The notes beneath the pieces are model-generated. The model saw nothing but the letters and a program-made list of their open reading frames with translations, made no database searches and was not told the origin of the DNA. A stretch of DNA of 45,587 bases from Algicola sp. (lineage in GTDB: Bacteria > Bacteroidota > Bacteroidia > Flavobacteriales > Flavobacteriaceae): positions 1-45,587 of the forward strand of contig JAAEZI010000022.1 in NCBI GenBank assembly GCA_018222915.1, in the 5' to 3' direction. The position numbers and the translations under genes were made by a program. Positions 1 through 9,587 of this stretch are shown in pieces. Position 1 is the stretch's first letter; each line of letters starts with the position of its first letter.

Positions 1-2409
1 CCCTTAGAATACGCTACAGTTTCTATTTTAAAATCAAGTGATAAAACATTGGTAATGGGAGAGATCACCGATCCCAAGGGAAAATTTAAAATAGATATCG
101 TTCCAGGTACATACGACGTGAAAATTGAATACCTTTCCTATAAAACCAAAACATACGAAAATAAAGTCCTTGATTCGAACATTAACTTGGGAACCGTAGG
201 ACTTTCTTTGAACCTCGAAGCTTTAGATGCCGTTGAAGTCATTGCTGAGCGAACAACGGTTGAAATTAAACTCGATAAAAAAATATATAATATAGGTAAG
301 GATTTAACCACTGCTGGTGGTACTGTGAGTGATGCTCTTAATAATGTTCCTTCGGTGTCTGTAGATATTGAAGGTGCGATTAGTCTCAGAGGAAATGAAA
401 ATGTAAGAATTCTAATCAACGGAAAACCTTCGGCTTTAGCCGGTTTTGGTGACTCTAACGTGTTGAGCCAACTACCTGCGGAAGCTATTGAACGTGTGGA
501 AGTTATTACGTCTCCATCTGCGAGATATGATGCTGAAGGTACTGCAGGAATCTTAAATATTATTCTCAGGCAAAAAGAAACCTTAGGTTTTAATGGCTCC
601 TTAAATTTAAATTTAGGAAATCCTGATCTAGCTGGTGTTGCTGCCACCATCAATTACAGAACGGAAAAGTACAATTTGTTCTCGAACATAGGTTTTAGAT
701 ATTTTGATGCTCCGAGAAATAGTTTTAGTAATATAGAATATTTTGATCGTATTGTTGACGGTGAAATTGTGCCTCCAGAATACGAATTCGTACGTGAAAA
801 ACAAGAAGTAACTCGACTAAATCGAAACTATAACGGCAATATAGGAATGGAATATTTTATTTCAGATAAAACGTCTATAACAGGTAGTTTGTTTTATAGA
901 TATGGTGAGGACGCGGATTTATCTGAAAACAATAGTAGGCGCTTTAATGACGGTAACACTGTGGAAAGAACTTTACGTTTAGAACGCCAAAATGAAGAAG
1001 ACAACAGTTACCAAATTGCATTAAATTACATCACTAAATTTAATGAAGGCGGACATCAGCTTACGGCTGATTTTCAATATGAACAAGATGCTGAAGATCA
1101 ATTTACCTATATAGATGAAAATTATATTGTTTCTGAAGACACGAACCCTGAGCCTTTCCAAATTGAACAAATTTTTCAAACAGAAGATCAGAAGGAATAT
1201 CTTATCCAAACAGATTATGTACTTCCAATCGGCGAGGATGCACGCTTTGAAGCAGGATACCGAGGTAATTTTGAAAACGAAATTACCGACTACCGATTAG
1301 AACAAGAAAACATTTTAACGGGCGATTTTTTTGTGAATGATACCATTACCAACGTTTTTGATTATGACGAAAATGTGAATGCTGTATATTCTCAATACGG
1401 CACAAAGTTTGGTGAATTTTCATTTCTTCTCGGACTCCGTTTAGAACATACACAATTAAAAGGTAAAATCGATTCAAGGTTAACAGAGGCCGAATTAAAC
1501 GAAGCTTTCGGATTTCCAATTGACACCGATTTTGATAAAAATTACCTTGGACTCTTCCCTACTCTGAATTTGATTTATAATTTGAAGAGTGAAGATAATC
1601 AGGAAGAAAGCATCACTTTAGGGTATAATCGTAGAATCAATAGACCACGAGGATGGTTTATCAATCCATTTCCAACACGATCGAGTAGAACCAACGTTTT
1701 TCAAGGGAACCCAAACTTAAATCCTGCTTTTTCAAGTGCTTTTGATTTAGGGTATTTGAAGCGTTGGGATAAAATTACCTTAACCTCTTCGGTTTACTAC
1801 CAATATGAAACTGATTCATTTGAGCGTGTTCAGGAAAACACCGGACAACAAACTACCGATGGCATTGATATCATTAGAACAATTCCAGTAAACCTCTCTA
1901 CTAATAAACGTACAGGTGCTGAATTTGGTATTCTTTACAATCCGAGTAAGTCATTACGTTTCAATACAAGTTTCAATTTCTTTCAGTTTGAAACTGAAGG
2001 TGAATTTAATGGTGTCGACTATGGCGCCAAAAACACGAGCTGGTTTGCAAGATTTAGTGGAAAAGTCACCTTGCCTGCTAAAATTGATTGGCAGACCAAT
2101 GCCTTTTATAGAGGTGCTCGAGAGAACGCACAAACTCGAACAAAGGGTCTATTCTCTTTAGATTTAGCCTTTAGTAAGGAAATATTTAAGGACAATGCCA
2201 CAGTATCACTGAACGTTAGGGATGTCTTTAACTCAAGAATTAGACGCTCCTTTACAACTACAGAGTTTTTTAATAGAGAATCTGAATCTCAATGGAGACA
2301 ACGTCAAATCACTTTATCCGTGATTTACCGTTTCAATCAACAGAAGAAACGTCAGCGTGACGGAAATAGAGGTGGTGATGATGGCGATGACTTCGATTTT
2401 GAAGGCTAA
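1..2409 (+). CDS. TonB-dependent outer-membrane beta-barrel receptor, 5' end missing
   Basis: The reading frame is open from the first base of the window, so signal peptide and true start lie upstream. The visible protein (about 802 residues) begins inside a carboxypeptidase-regulatory-like beta-sandwich (FKIDIVPGTYDVKIEYLSYK). A TonB plug domain follows (SDALNNVPSVSVD, SLRGNENVRILINGKPS, AIERVEVITSPSARYDAEGTAGILNI), then a long barrel rich in alternating aromatic and polar strands. This order matches the flavobacterial outer-membrane beta-barrel family related to TonB receptors. The C-terminus ends in a Gly/Asp-rich tail (GGDDGDDFDFEG) after the last barrel strand. It probably sits in the outer membrane and imports or binds an unknown ligand; no SusD partner is adjacent downstream. 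The family call is firm, the substrate unknown. Confidence 0.9.
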   Translation, partial: PLEYATVSILKSSDKTLVMGEITDPKGKFKIDIVPGTYDVKIEYLSYKTKTYENKVLDSNINLGTVGLSLNLEALDAVEVIAERTTVEIKLDKKIYNIGKDLTTAGGTVSDALNNVPSVSVDIEGAISLRGNENVRILINGKPSALAGFGDSNVLSQLPAEAIERVEVITSPSARYDAEGTAGILNIILRQKETLGFNGSLNLNLGNPDLAGVAATINYRTEKYNLFSNIGFRYFDAPRNSFSNIEYFDRIVDGEIVPPEYEFVREKQEVTRLNRNYNGNIGMEYFISDKTSITGSLFYRYGEDADLSENNSRRFNDGNTVERTLRLERQNEEDNSYQIALNYITKFNEGGHQLTADFQYEQDAEDQFTYIDENYIVSEDTNPEPFQIEQIFQTEDQKEYLIQTDYVLPIGEDARFEAGYRGNFENEITDYRLEQENILTGDFFVNDTITNVFDYDENVNAVYSQYGTKFGEFSFLLGLRLEHTQLKGKIDSRLTEAELNEAFGFPIDTDFDKNYLGLFPTLNLIYNLKSEDNQEESITLGYNRRINRPRGWFINPFPTRSSRTNVFQGNPNLNPAFSSAFDLGYLKRWDKITLTSSVYYQYETDSFERVQENTGQQTTDGIDIIRTIPVNLSTNKRTGAEFGILYNPSKSLRFNTSFNFFQFETEGEFNGVDYGAKNTSWFARFSGKVTLPAKIDWQTNAFYRGARENAQTRTKGLFSLDLAFSKEIFKDNATVSLNVRDVFNSRIRRSFTTTEFFNRESESQWRQRQITLSVIYRFNQQKKRQRDGNRGGDDGDDFDFEG

Positions 2410-2454
2410 AAATAATTTGAGCTTACTTAAAAAAAATTAAATAGGTCGTAAAAC

Positions 2455-2488
2455 AAAAAAAAGGAAACTAACATTAGTTTCCTTTTTT
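2455..2488. terminator. Bidirectional rho-independent terminator
   Basis: A perfect 14-bp inverted repeat (2457-2470 and 2475-2488) has a 4-nt loop; the core is GGAAACTA/TAGTTTCC. It is flanked by A-runs on the left and T-runs on the right, so it can end transcription of the receptor gene (+) and the small membrane protein gene (-), which converge here. Confidence 0.88.
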
Positions 2489-2506
2489 ATATCTAAAATG
2501 AACAGC

Positions 2507-2686
2507 TTAGTGTCCTGCTTCTCTTTTTGCTTTTCTTTCTTCTTTGATTTCTTTCATTCGTTCAATAAAGGCTCCACCAACCCAGTAAGGAATCACAAAT
2601 GTAATCAAGAAAATCATCAACCAAAACCCTATGGTAAGTATGGTCAAAAATGCTAAAAATCCTAAATATTGGTCAAATTCAAACAT
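2507..2686 (-). CDS. Small membrane protein of unknown function (59 aa)
   Basis: The protein starts MFEFDQYLGF, has one strongly hydrophobic segment at about residues 8-36 (FLAFLTILTIGFWLMIFLITF), and ends in a highly charged cytoplasmic-type tail (ERMKEIKEERKAKREAGH). The frame continues upstream for 13 codons, but I chose the ATG at 2686 because the extension is low complexity and starts in an A-rich leader. Small single-helix proteins of this shape are common and mostly unannotated in flavobacteria. It ends at a shared terminator and is divergent from fumC. No function can be assigned; coding potential is supported by the hydrophobic-then-charged pattern and the flanking signals. Confidence 0.7.
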   Translation of the reverse strand: MFEFDQYLGFLAFLTILTIGFWLMIFLITFVIPYWVGGAFIERMKEIKEERKAKREAGH

Positions 2687-2820
2687 GTGGTTTTTTTTTG
2701 TTAATGCAAAGATATAATAAACCAATATGTTTTACAATACTTTGTTTAAGAATTATCAACAGCTTATGAAAAGTCTTAAACTAAACACCAACTTTTCTTA
2801 CAAAAAACATTGAAAAACCC

Positions 2821-2828
2821 TAACTTTG
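2821..2828 (+). promoter_or_regulatory. Bacteroidota -7 promoter element for fumC
   Basis: TAACTTTG is a perfect match to the TAnnTTTG -7 consensus. It ends 26 nt before the fumC ATG at 2855, implying a leader of about 20-25 nt. No TTG lies at the ideal -33 distance, so the -33 element is weak. It also argues against the TTG start at 2810, which would lie upstream of the promoter. Confidence 0.6.
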
Positions 2829-2854
2829 TAACAACAAAAAACACATTACCAATT

Positions 2855-4252
2855 ATGGAATTCAGAATAGAAAAGGACACCATGGGTAAGGTAGAAGTAC
2901 CTGCTGATAAACTTTGGGGAGCTCAAACAGAACGCTCTCGAAATAATTTTAAAATTGGCGCACCAGCCTCTATGCCCTTGGAAATTGTATACGGCTTTGC
3001 CTATCTTAAAAAAGCCGCTGCTTACACCAACGCAGAACTGGGAGTTCTCGATGAAAGCAAGCGAGATTTAATCGCACAAGTATGTGATGAAATTTTAGAT
3101 GGCAAACATGATGACCAATTTCCTTTAGTTATTTGGCAAACGGGTTCTGGAACGCAAAGCAACATGAATGTGAATGAAGTTATTGCTAATAGAGCTCATC
3201 AGCTTGCGGGCAAGGTCATTGGCGAAGGTGAAAAAACCATTCAACCGAATGATGACGTTAATAAGTCGCAATCATCCAATGATACCTTTCCAACTGGTAT
3301 GCACATTGCTATCTATAAGAAAGTAGTAGAAACTACTATTTCAGGTGTGATAAAATTAAGAAACACACTTCATAAAAAATCGCTTGCCTTTAAAGATGTT
3401 GTAAAGATTGGACGAACTCACTTAATGGATGCCACACCGTTAACGCTTGGCCAAGAATTTTCTGGCTATGTTTCGCAATTGGATCACGGTTTAAAAGCTT
3501 TGGAAAACACCTTGCCTCATTTGGCAGAACTTGCTTTAGGTGGTACTGCTGTTGGTACAGGTCTTAATACACCAAAGGGTTATAGTGAGCTTGTTGCAGA
3601 CTATATTGCTAAATTCACTGATTTACCATTTGTATCTGCCGATAATAAATTTGAAGCCCTAGCAGCTCATGATGCCCTTGTAGAAACTCATGGTGCCTTA
3701 AAGCAACTAGCCGTATCCTTGAATAAAATTGCCAATGATATCCGTATGATGGCTTCAGGTCCAAGAAGTGGTATTGGTGAGATTATCATTCCTGCAAACG
3801 AGCCAGGAAGTTCTATTATGCCAGGAAAAGTCAATCCTACGCAATGTGAAGCATTAACCATGGTCTGTGCCCAGGTTATGGGTAATGACGTTGCAGTAAC
3901 CGTTGGTGGAACTCAAGGACACTATGAACTCAATGTATTTAAACCTATGATGGCAGCCAATGTTTTACAATCCGCTCAGTTATTAGGTGATGCCTGTGTG
4001 AGTTTTGAAGCGCATTGTGCTTCTGGTATTGAACCAAACCATAACGTTATTAAAGAACTTTTGAATAATTCTTTAATGCTTGTAACCGCGTTGAATACGA
4101 AAATAGGATACTATAAAGCAGCTGAAATTGCCAATACAGCTCATAAAAATGGTACAACATTGAGAGAAGAAGCCATAAATCTTGGGTATGTCACAGCCGA
4201 AGATTATGATGCATGGGTAAAACCAGAGAACATGGTGGGTGAATTAAAGTAA
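2855..4252 (+). CDS. fumC: Fumarate hydratase, class II
   Basis: This 465-residue protein has normal class II fumarase length. It carries the superfamily signature [11 protein letters not shown] (about residues 318-328) with the catalytic serine loop, plus [36 protein letters not shown] and [16 protein letters not shown], which build the fumarate site. Class II enzymes are iron-independent homotetramers that interconvert fumarate and L-malate in the cytosolic TCA cycle. The start is ATG 2855 ([11 protein letters not shown]); an in-frame TTG at 2810 lies upstream of the probable -7 box. The gene looks monocistronic, with its own promoter and a terminator just downstream. Argininosuccinate lyase and aspartase share the fold, but the motif spacing here is fumarase. 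Confidence 0.97.
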   Translation: MEFRIEKDTMGKVEVPADKLWGAQTERSRNNFKIGAPASMPLEIVYGFAYLKKAAAYTNAELGVLDESKRDLIAQVCDEILDGKHDDQFPLVIWQTGSGTQSNMNVNEVIANRAHQLAGKVIGEGEKTIQPNDDVNKSQSSNDTFPTGMHIAIYKKVVETTISGVIKLRNTLHKKSLAFKDVVKIGRTHLMDATPLTLGQEFSGYVSQLDHGLKALENTLPHLAELALGGTAVGTGLNTPKGYSELVADYIAKFTDLPFVSADNKFEALAAHDALVETHGALKQLAVSLNKIANDIRMMASGPRSGIGEIIIPANEPGSSIMPGKVNPTQCEALTMVCAQVMGNDVAVTVGGTQGHYELNVFKPMMAANVLQSAQLLGDACVSFEAHCASGIEPNHNVIKELLNNSLMLVTALNTKIGYYKAAEIANTAHKNGTTLREEAINLGYVTAEDYDAWVKPENMVGELK

Positions 4253-4276
4253 GTAAGCACCACATATTTCAAATAC

Positions 4277-4311
4277 AAAACATCGATAAACCCATCCTTT
4301 ATCGATGTTTT
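4277..4311 (+). terminator. Rho-independent terminator after fumC
   Basis: Perfect 14-bp stem (4277-4290 with 4298-4311, core ACATCGATAAA) and a 7-nt loop, 24 bp past the fumC stop. The right arm ends in four Ts. It separates fumC from the following secreted-protein gene. Confidence 0.8.
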
Positions 4312-4343
4312 CATTTATATTAGCAATTGTAAACAACTTTATT

Positions 4344-5756
4344 ATGATAAAAACTGTACTTTCTACAATAGTGTTACTGATTAGTGTGACATGCTACTCT
4401 CAAACTGTTTGGGAACCTATTCAAAATATTGATCCAAACGTTGGCACAGATCCTTACATTATTAGTTCGGGTGATTTAGATGGCGACACCGATATTGATT
4501 TGGTGGTTGGAACATTTAGTTTTTCCAATGACGTCGTTAAGTGGTATGCCAATGACGGATCTGGAAATTTTACGCTACAATCCACCGTATCAACAACGGG
4601 AAGTCTCAATGGTGTGGGCGGATTGACGATTGCAGATTTGGACGGAATTAATGGCAATGATATCATTACGGTATCTTATATAGACAATGCCGTAGTTTGG
4701 TACGCAAATAATGGCGCTGGAGGGTTTTCAGCTGAACAGTATATTTCTACCGCTGTATCTGGAGCTGGACAAGTCACGGCCACAGACATTAATAATGACG
4801 GAAATTTAGATATTTCAGCAGCTGCTTATACAGGCAATGAAGCTGTGTGGTTTGCTGGAAATGGTGACGGCACTTTCGGTCCTAAACAAGTTATAGCAAG
4901 TGTGCCTTTGCCTGGTAATTTATCGTTTGATGATTTTGATGGTGATGGTGACCTGGATGCCATAATTGGATTTGATGATGCTGGTGGTACTTCTGGTACC
5001 ATTGAAATTTATTATAACCAATATGTTGAAAGTGGTACTATGACGGTTTCTTGGGTAAAAGATTTAGTCACAGTGGATAGCGGTAACCCTTATTTATTTA
5101 TAGCTGAATTTGCTGACGTCAATGATGATGATGTCTTAGATATTATTAAATCTGATAATACTTCTGGTGAAGTGGCTTGGTACAGTAAAATAAAAGATGG
5201 TGCCTCAACTGAAACCATTATTTCAGATGCCACTACCATTGCAAGACCAGCAGTAGTAAAAGTTTCAGATCTAGATAATGATGGTTATAACGACGTCATA
5301 GTCACAGATGGAAGTTCTGCTGACGATGCCATGATATGGTTTGAAAGTACAGATGTAGGTACTTTGAACTCTAGTGCTTTAATTGTAGATAATAATTATC
5401 AATTGTTCGGCATTACAGTAAACGATTTTGATGGTGATGGCGACAAAGATATTGCGGCCGTTGGTTTTTTCAGCGACACCTTAGATTGGTACGAAAATAA
5501 ATTGGAGACTTTGAGTACTGAAGACTTTGATTCAAACGTCATAAGTGTATATCCCAATCCAACATCAAACACCCTATATATTAATGGGTTGCAGAATGGT
5601 ACTTCAAACATTCAAATTTATGATGTACTCGGCCAAACGGTATTGACTTCAGAACTAATGTCAAACACAGGTTTGGATATTTCTGAGTTGCACAGCGGGA
5701 TGTATTTTATACAAATCGAAAACACGGATGATATTATAAAATTGATCAAAAAATAG
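4344..5756 (+). CDS. Secreted FG-GAP/VCBS repeat protein with T9SS sorting domain (copy 1)
   Basis: The start at ATG 4344 gives a clean signal peptide (MIKTVLSTIVLLISVTCYSQ); the frame opens upstream at a less likely start. The mature part has about seven FG-GAP/VCBS-type repeats, each with a calcium-binding-like Asp cluster (DLDGDTDIDLVVG, DINNDGNLDISAA, DFDGDGDLDAIIG, DLDNDGYNDVIV, DFDGDGDKDIAAV) followed by W-Y/F-containing blades, consistent with a seven-bladed beta-propeller. The C-terminal 80 residues are a type A T9SS sorting domain (VYPNPTSNTLYI, then DISELHSGMYFIQI and a lysine-rich end), so the protein is probably exported across the outer membrane. A weak -7-like TATATTAG lies at 4316-4323. 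The ligand is unknown. It is a tandem paralogue of the next gene. Confidence 0.88.
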   Translation: MIKTVLSTIVLLISVTCYSQTVWEPIQNIDPNVGTDPYIISSGDLDGDTDIDLVVGTFSFSNDVVKWYANDGSGNFTLQSTVSTTGSLNGVGGLTIADLDGINGNDIITVSYIDNAVVWYANNGAGGFSAEQYISTAVSGAGQVTATDINNDGNLDISAAAYTGNEAVWFAGNGDGTFGPKQVIASVPLPGNLSFDDFDGDGDLDAIIGFDDAGGTSGTIEIYYNQYVESGTMTVSWVKDLVTVDSGNPYLFIAEFADVNDDDVLDIIKSDNTSGEVAWYSKIKDGASTETIISDATTIARPAVVKVSDLDNDGYNDVIVTDGSSADDAMIWFESTDVGTLNSSALIVDNNYQLFGITVNDFDGDGDKDIAAVGFFSDTLDWYENKLETLSTEDFDSNVISVYPNPTSNTLYINGLQNGTSNIQIYDVLGQTVLTSELMSNTGLDISELHSGMYFIQIENTDDIIKLIKK

Positions 5757-5797
5757 TTTTTTATATTATAAATACAAGGATTATAATCACTTAAAGA

Positions 5798-7204
5798 ATG
5801 ATAAAAATTATAGGATTTTGTGTCATGGCATGTTTTGGAACACTAACTATGTTTGCACAAACTACGTTTACAAAGACCCAAACGATAGCACTGCCACTAC
5901 CTAATGGAAATGCACCATATAACATTGCATCTGGACTTATTGATAATGACCTCTTTCCGGATATTGTTATTAGCACGACGATTGGAAATACGGTTTATTG
6001 GCTAAAAAATGATGGCACTGGTAGTTTTACACTGCAAAGTACGCCTATTGGCCTTTTAAACAATGCTGGTGGTGTGGCCATTGCCGATATTAATAACGAC
6101 GGAACCAATGATATCGTTTCAACTTCCTATGACGATGGAAAATTGGTTTGGTTTTCAAATGACGGTCTAGGAAATTTTGGATCAGAACAAATAATATCCA
6201 ATGCCATCAGTGGACCTGGTCAAGTTTACACGAGAACTATAGATAACAATAACACATTGGATGTTGCGGTCTCTGCGTATAGTGGCAATGAAGTCATTTG
6301 GTTTTCAAATGATGGTGCTGGTAATTTTGGACCTAAAAATATTATTAATAATACCATCCCTAGTCCAGGAGCCTTTGCTATGAGAGATATAGACGATGAT
6401 GGCGATATTGATAGTGTTATTGGAAATGCGGTCGGGTTTGGCGTCCCAAATGATTGTAGAATTGAAGTGTTTTACAATGATGGAAATGGCAATTTTACTG
6501 CAGACACAAACATTGTGTCCCTAAATACAAAAGATTATATTTTTAGTATTATGGCCGAAGATGTAGACGATGATTCCAGCTTGGATATCCTAGTCACTGA
6601 TTTGACAGGCAATGCCTCTTGGTTTAAGCGTACGGAAATTGCGCCAGGAACTGCGACGTATACAGAAACCATTATCACTACGTCTATTGCTAATCCTGCC
6701 TGTTTAGATCTAAGAGATTTAGATAATGATACGTTCAAGGATTTTGTATTAACCAGCGCTACTTCTGGAGCGGGTAATGATATTGTTTGGTTTAAAAATG
6801 ATGGTCTAGGAGGTTTTGGTCCTGAGAACTTGATCGATAATACACAAAGTCAAGCGTACACTATTACATTCGCTGATTTTGAAAATGATGGTGATTTAGA
6901 TATCTCAACCATTGCCTACAATGACGATAGCGTTAGTGTTTTTAACAACCAATTAATGACACTTTCTGATCTTGAAAATAGCGTAGTAGATGTCACGATT
7001 TACCCTAATCCGACAGGGCAATTGTTATATTTTAAAGGACTCACTTCAGACGCAAAAATTTCAATTGTTGACATTTCGGGAAAGATACTGATATCGCAAT
7101 TTGTAAGGCACGATTCAGCACTTGATATTTCATTCTTGGAACAAGGTACTTACTTCATTAAGTTCCAAAATTCCGATCATGTCTATAAATTTATTAAGAA
7201 ATAG
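5798..7204 (+). CDS. Secreted FG-GAP/VCBS repeat protein with T9SS sorting domain (copy 2)
   Basis: This 468-residue protein starts with a signal peptide (MIKIIGFCVMACFGTLTMFAQ). About seven propeller repeats follow with Asp-rich loops (DINNDGTNDIVST, DIDDDGDIDSVIG, DVDDDSSLDILVT, DLDNDTFKDFVLT, DFENDGDLDISTI), and a T9SS type A tail closes it (IYPNPTGQLLYFKGL, DISFLEQGTYFIKF). It matches the preceding protein block for block, including the shared SGNE[VA][IV]WF-type strands, so the pair arose by tandem duplication. The 41-bp gap holds no terminator, and the two may be co-transcribed. Function is unknown; propellers of this kind commonly bind polysaccharide or protein at the cell surface. Confidence 0.88.
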   Translation: MIKIIGFCVMACFGTLTMFAQTTFTKTQTIALPLPNGNAPYNIASGLIDNDLFPDIVISTTIGNTVYWLKNDGTGSFTLQSTPIGLLNNAGGVAIADINNDGTNDIVSTSYDDGKLVWFSNDGLGNFGSEQIISNAISGPGQVYTRTIDNNNTLDVAVSAYSGNEVIWFSNDGAGNFGPKNIINNTIPSPGAFAMRDIDDDGDIDSVIGNAVGFGVPNDCRIEVFYNDGNGNFTADTNIVSLNTKDYIFSIMAEDVDDDSSLDILVTDLTGNASWFKRTEIAPGTATYTETIITTSIANPACLDLRDLDNDTFKDFVLTSATSGAGNDIVWFKNDGLGGFGPENLIDNTQSQAYTITFADFENDGDLDISTIAYNDDSVSVFNNQLMTLSDLENSVVDVTIYPNPTGQLLYFKGLTSDAKISIVDISGKILISQFVRHDSALDISFLEQGTYFIKFQNSDHVYKFIKK

Positions 7205-7228
7205 AATTTCTTTAGTTTTCATTGTTTC

Positions 7229-7248
7229 CATAAATTTTTAAATTTATG
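7229..7248. promoter_or_regulatory. AT-rich inverted repeat upstream of hutI
   Basis: CATAAATTT and AAATTTATG face each other across a 2-nt spacer, 20 bp before the hutI ATG. A -7-like TAAATTTA (7239-7246, one mismatch to TAnnTTTG) lies inside the right half. It could be a repressor site for the hut genes or a weak terminator for the secreted-protein pair; the sequence does not decide between them. Confidence 0.35.
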
Positions 7249-7268
7249 ATCTAGCAAACCAGCCTATT

Positions 7269-8507
7269 ATGTCTATTCTAATAATTAATATCAAGGAATT
7301 ACTACAAGTTAGAGATACGAATGTTACCATCGTTAAAGGTAGCGATATGAACATCCTTCCTGTTTTAAAAAATGCTTATCTTCTTATTGACCACGACACC
7401 ATTGTAGAATATGGTTCTATGGATGAATACAGTGCGATTGAAGCTGACGAAGTAATTGACGCCTCTGGAAAAATCGTCTTGCCCACCTGGTGTGATTCCC
7501 ACACCCACATTGTATATGCTGGAGACAGAACTCAAGAATTTGTAGATCGCATTAATGGATTATCCTACGAAGACATTGCCAATCGTGGTGGTGGTATTCT
7601 TAATTCTGCTGAAAAGCTCCAAAACACTTCAGAGGACGACCTATACAAACAAGCATCTGAGCGCCTTCACGACGTTATCAAAATGGGAACTGGAGCTATC
7701 GAGATTAAATCAGGATATGGTCTTACCGTTGATGCCGAAATAAAAATGTTACGTGTCATTAAACGGCTAAAAAAAGAGTTTCCAATTAAGGTAAAACCTA
7801 CCTTATTAGCAGCCCATGCCATTCCAAAAGCATATAAAGACAATAAAACAGCTTTTATAGATTTGGTGGTTAACGAGATGATTCCGAGAGTAGCCAAAGA
7901 TAACCTAGCAGATTATATCGATGTATTTTGTGAAAAGGGCTATTTTGATCTTGAGGATACCGAACGTGTTTTAAAAGCTGGATTAGCACATCGACTGACA
8001 CCTAAAATACACGTGAATCAATTTAATGCGTTTGGTGGTGTTGAACTTGCCACGAAATATGACGCATTATCCGTTGATCACCTCGAAGAAATGAATCCCG
8101 AAGATATTAGCGCACTAAAACATTCAGACACAATCCCAGTAGCCTTGCCTTCCTGCTCGTACTTTTTAAGTATTCCTTATACACCTGGAAGAGCCATCAT
8201 CGATGCAGGCCTTCCCCTAGCCTTAGCCTCAGACTACAACCCTGGATCAACGCCTAGCGGAAATATGAATTTTGTAGTGTCTTCTGCCTGTATTAAAATG
8301 AAGCTGACACCTGAAGAAGCCATTAATGCAGCAACAATTAATGGAGCCTATGCCATGGGAATATCCAATATGTATGGTAGTATTTGTCGTGGTAAAAAAG
8401 CCAATGTGATTATCACTAAAGAAATTCCTAGTTATCAATACCTGCCGTATGCTTTCGGGAATAACCATATTGATACGGTTATTATCAACGGACAGAAGTT
8501 TGAATAA
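7269..8507 (+). CDS. hutI: Imidazolonepropionase
   Basis: This 412-residue amidohydrolase hydrolyses 4-imidazolone-5-propionate to N-formimino-L-glutamate, the third step of histidine degradation. Metal-binding and catalytic motifs are in the expected order: the HTH pair near residues 78-80 (DSHTHIVYAGDR), EIKSGYGL, LLAAHAIPKAY, the VDHLEEM histidine, and the metal aspartate in LASDYNPGSTP. Substrate-binding residues around RGGGI are also present. The start is ATG 7269. hutG, the next enzyme in the pathway, lies about 1.1 kb downstream on the same strand. hutH and hutU are not in the window. Confidence 0.95.
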   Translation: MSILIINIKELLQVRDTNVTIVKGSDMNILPVLKNAYLLIDHDTIVEYGSMDEYSAIEADEVIDASGKIVLPTWCDSHTHIVYAGDRTQEFVDRINGLSYEDIANRGGGILNSAEKLQNTSEDDLYKQASERLHDVIKMGTGAIEIKSGYGLTVDAEIKMLRVIKRLKKEFPIKVKPTLLAAHAIPKAYKDNKTAFIDLVVNEMIPRVAKDNLADYIDVFCEKGYFDLEDTERVLKAGLAHRLTPKIHVNQFNAFGGVELATKYDALSVDHLEEMNPEDISALKHSDTIPVALPSCSYFLSIPYTPGRAIIDAGLPLALASDYNPGSTPSGNMNFVVSSACIKMKLTPEEAINAATINGAYAMGISNMYGSICRGKKANVIITKEIPSYQYLPYAFGNNHIDTVIINGQKFE

Positions 8508-8534
8508 TCCAGTGACGATACTATGAACAATAAA

Positions 8535-8568
8535 AAAACCCAAAAACTCACAAGAGTTTCCGGGTTTT
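8535..8568. terminator. Bidirectional terminator between hutI and the coiled-coil gene
   Basis: AAAACCC (8535-8541) pairs with GGGTTTT (8562-8568) and AAACTC (8544-8549) with GAGTTT (8554-8559) around a 4-nt loop, with a 2x2 internal mismatch. Flanking A- and T-runs fit termination from both sides of this convergent junction. Confidence 0.75.
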
Positions 8569-8594
8569 CACCTAACCAATTTTATATTGATTTT

Positions 8595-9476
8595 TTATTT
8601 TAAAGTAAACTCAGAGGTTGAAACTAGCTCTTTGTTATTAAATACATTAACAACATAGCGACCTTTTTCAAACTCATCGTTTGGCGCGACAAATTCGCAA
8701 ATATTCAAGTTTCTATTCTCATAATTGAACTTACTCACCAAACTGTAATTTAAAACAGTGTCTTCAAATTGAATTTGCTCATTGGCACCTAAGACGTTAT
8801 TCTTTGGATCCAATACTTGAACATAAAGTTCTTTATCTCCTGCGCCTACCAATTTATTTTTAGCCACTGTGTAACATACTCTAATTTTGTCACTTCGTTT
8901 AGCACGTTCAGTAGGAATTAATTTCCCTGAACTTCTTTCAATCACACCAAATCCTTTTAAATCGGTAGTTTGCAATACAGCAGCATTTTCAACAACCTCG
9001 GCCAATTGTGTGTTTTGTACTAAAAGAGAATCTGTAAACACCGTTCTTTCAGCCAATTGTACAGTCGTACTATCTAAGGAGGTTGCTAACAGTGAGTTTT
9101 CTACCTTTAACTTGTCATTTTCAGCTAATAATACATCCATTTCCTCCTGTAAAGCCAAGAACTTCTTTTTGTATCTCCAAAGGCTATTAACACTGTTTTG
9201 AGAAATTTTCAAAGAATCCATCAATCCCTGAATACGCTCTCTCGCCTCAAGTAAGTTTTCATTGGCAATTTCATTTTCTCCAATAGCCACATCATATTGC
9301 TTGGCCATAGTGCTTAAATCTGCCATCACTTGTTCCTTCTCTCTCGTGAGAGCCGCCTCATTTTCTTTTTTCTCATTGTACAATTTAGAAGTGTAAAAAC
9401 CTGTTCCTAAAAATAATGCCAATAGAATTCCTAAAGCAATTTTTAAACCTGTACTCTTACTGTTTGAATTTTCCAT
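8595..9476 (-). CDS. Membrane-anchored coiled-coil protein of unknown function
   Basis: The 293-residue protein has a short Ser/Lys-rich N-terminus, one transmembrane anchor at about residues 11-28 (LKIALGILLALFLGTGFY), and a long heptad-like coiled coil at about residues 30-170. A roughly 120-residue C-terminal globular domain follows (KIRVCYTVAKNKLVGAGDKELYVQVLDPKN and later beta-strands), probably a periplasmic beta-sandwich. Similar flavobacterial proteins are sometimes labelled chromosome-partitioning proteins, apparently only because of the coiled coil; nothing here supports that role. It lies between hutI and hutG on the opposite strand, with its own shared terminator, so it is not part of the hut unit. 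Confidence 0.8.
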   Translation of the reverse strand: MENSNSKSTGLKIALGILLALFLGTGFYTSKLYNEKKENEAALTREKEQVMADLSTMAKQYDVAIGENEIANENLLEARERIQGLMDSLKISQNSVNSLWRYKKKFLALQEEMDVLLAENDKLKVENSLLATSLDSTTVQLAERTVFTDSLLVQNTQLAEVVENAAVLQTTDLKGFGVIERSSGKLIPTERAKRSDKIRVCYTVAKNKLVGAGDKELYVQVLDPKNNVLGANEQIQFEDTVLNYSLVSKFNYENRNLNICEFVAPNDEFEKGRYVVNVFNNKELVSTSEFTLK

Positions 9477-9587
9477 AAGTTACTATTTGTTTATAGTTAT
9501 TTTTTAACGTTAATTCTTTCAATTTAATTTGAAGCAGAACTTATAAAATCTGTACTTTTAATACATCAAAATTAATCAATTTTGTTC

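Noticed and set aside
138-653. 171-codon open frame on the minus strand
   Set aside because: It lies wholly inside the conserved plug domain of the TonB-type receptor; it shows no domain and is a codon-bias shadow.
2810-2854. TTG start giving fumC a 15-residue N-terminal extension
   Set aside because: The start would lie upstream of the probable -7 box and the extension is not fumarase-like; ATG 2855 is preferred.
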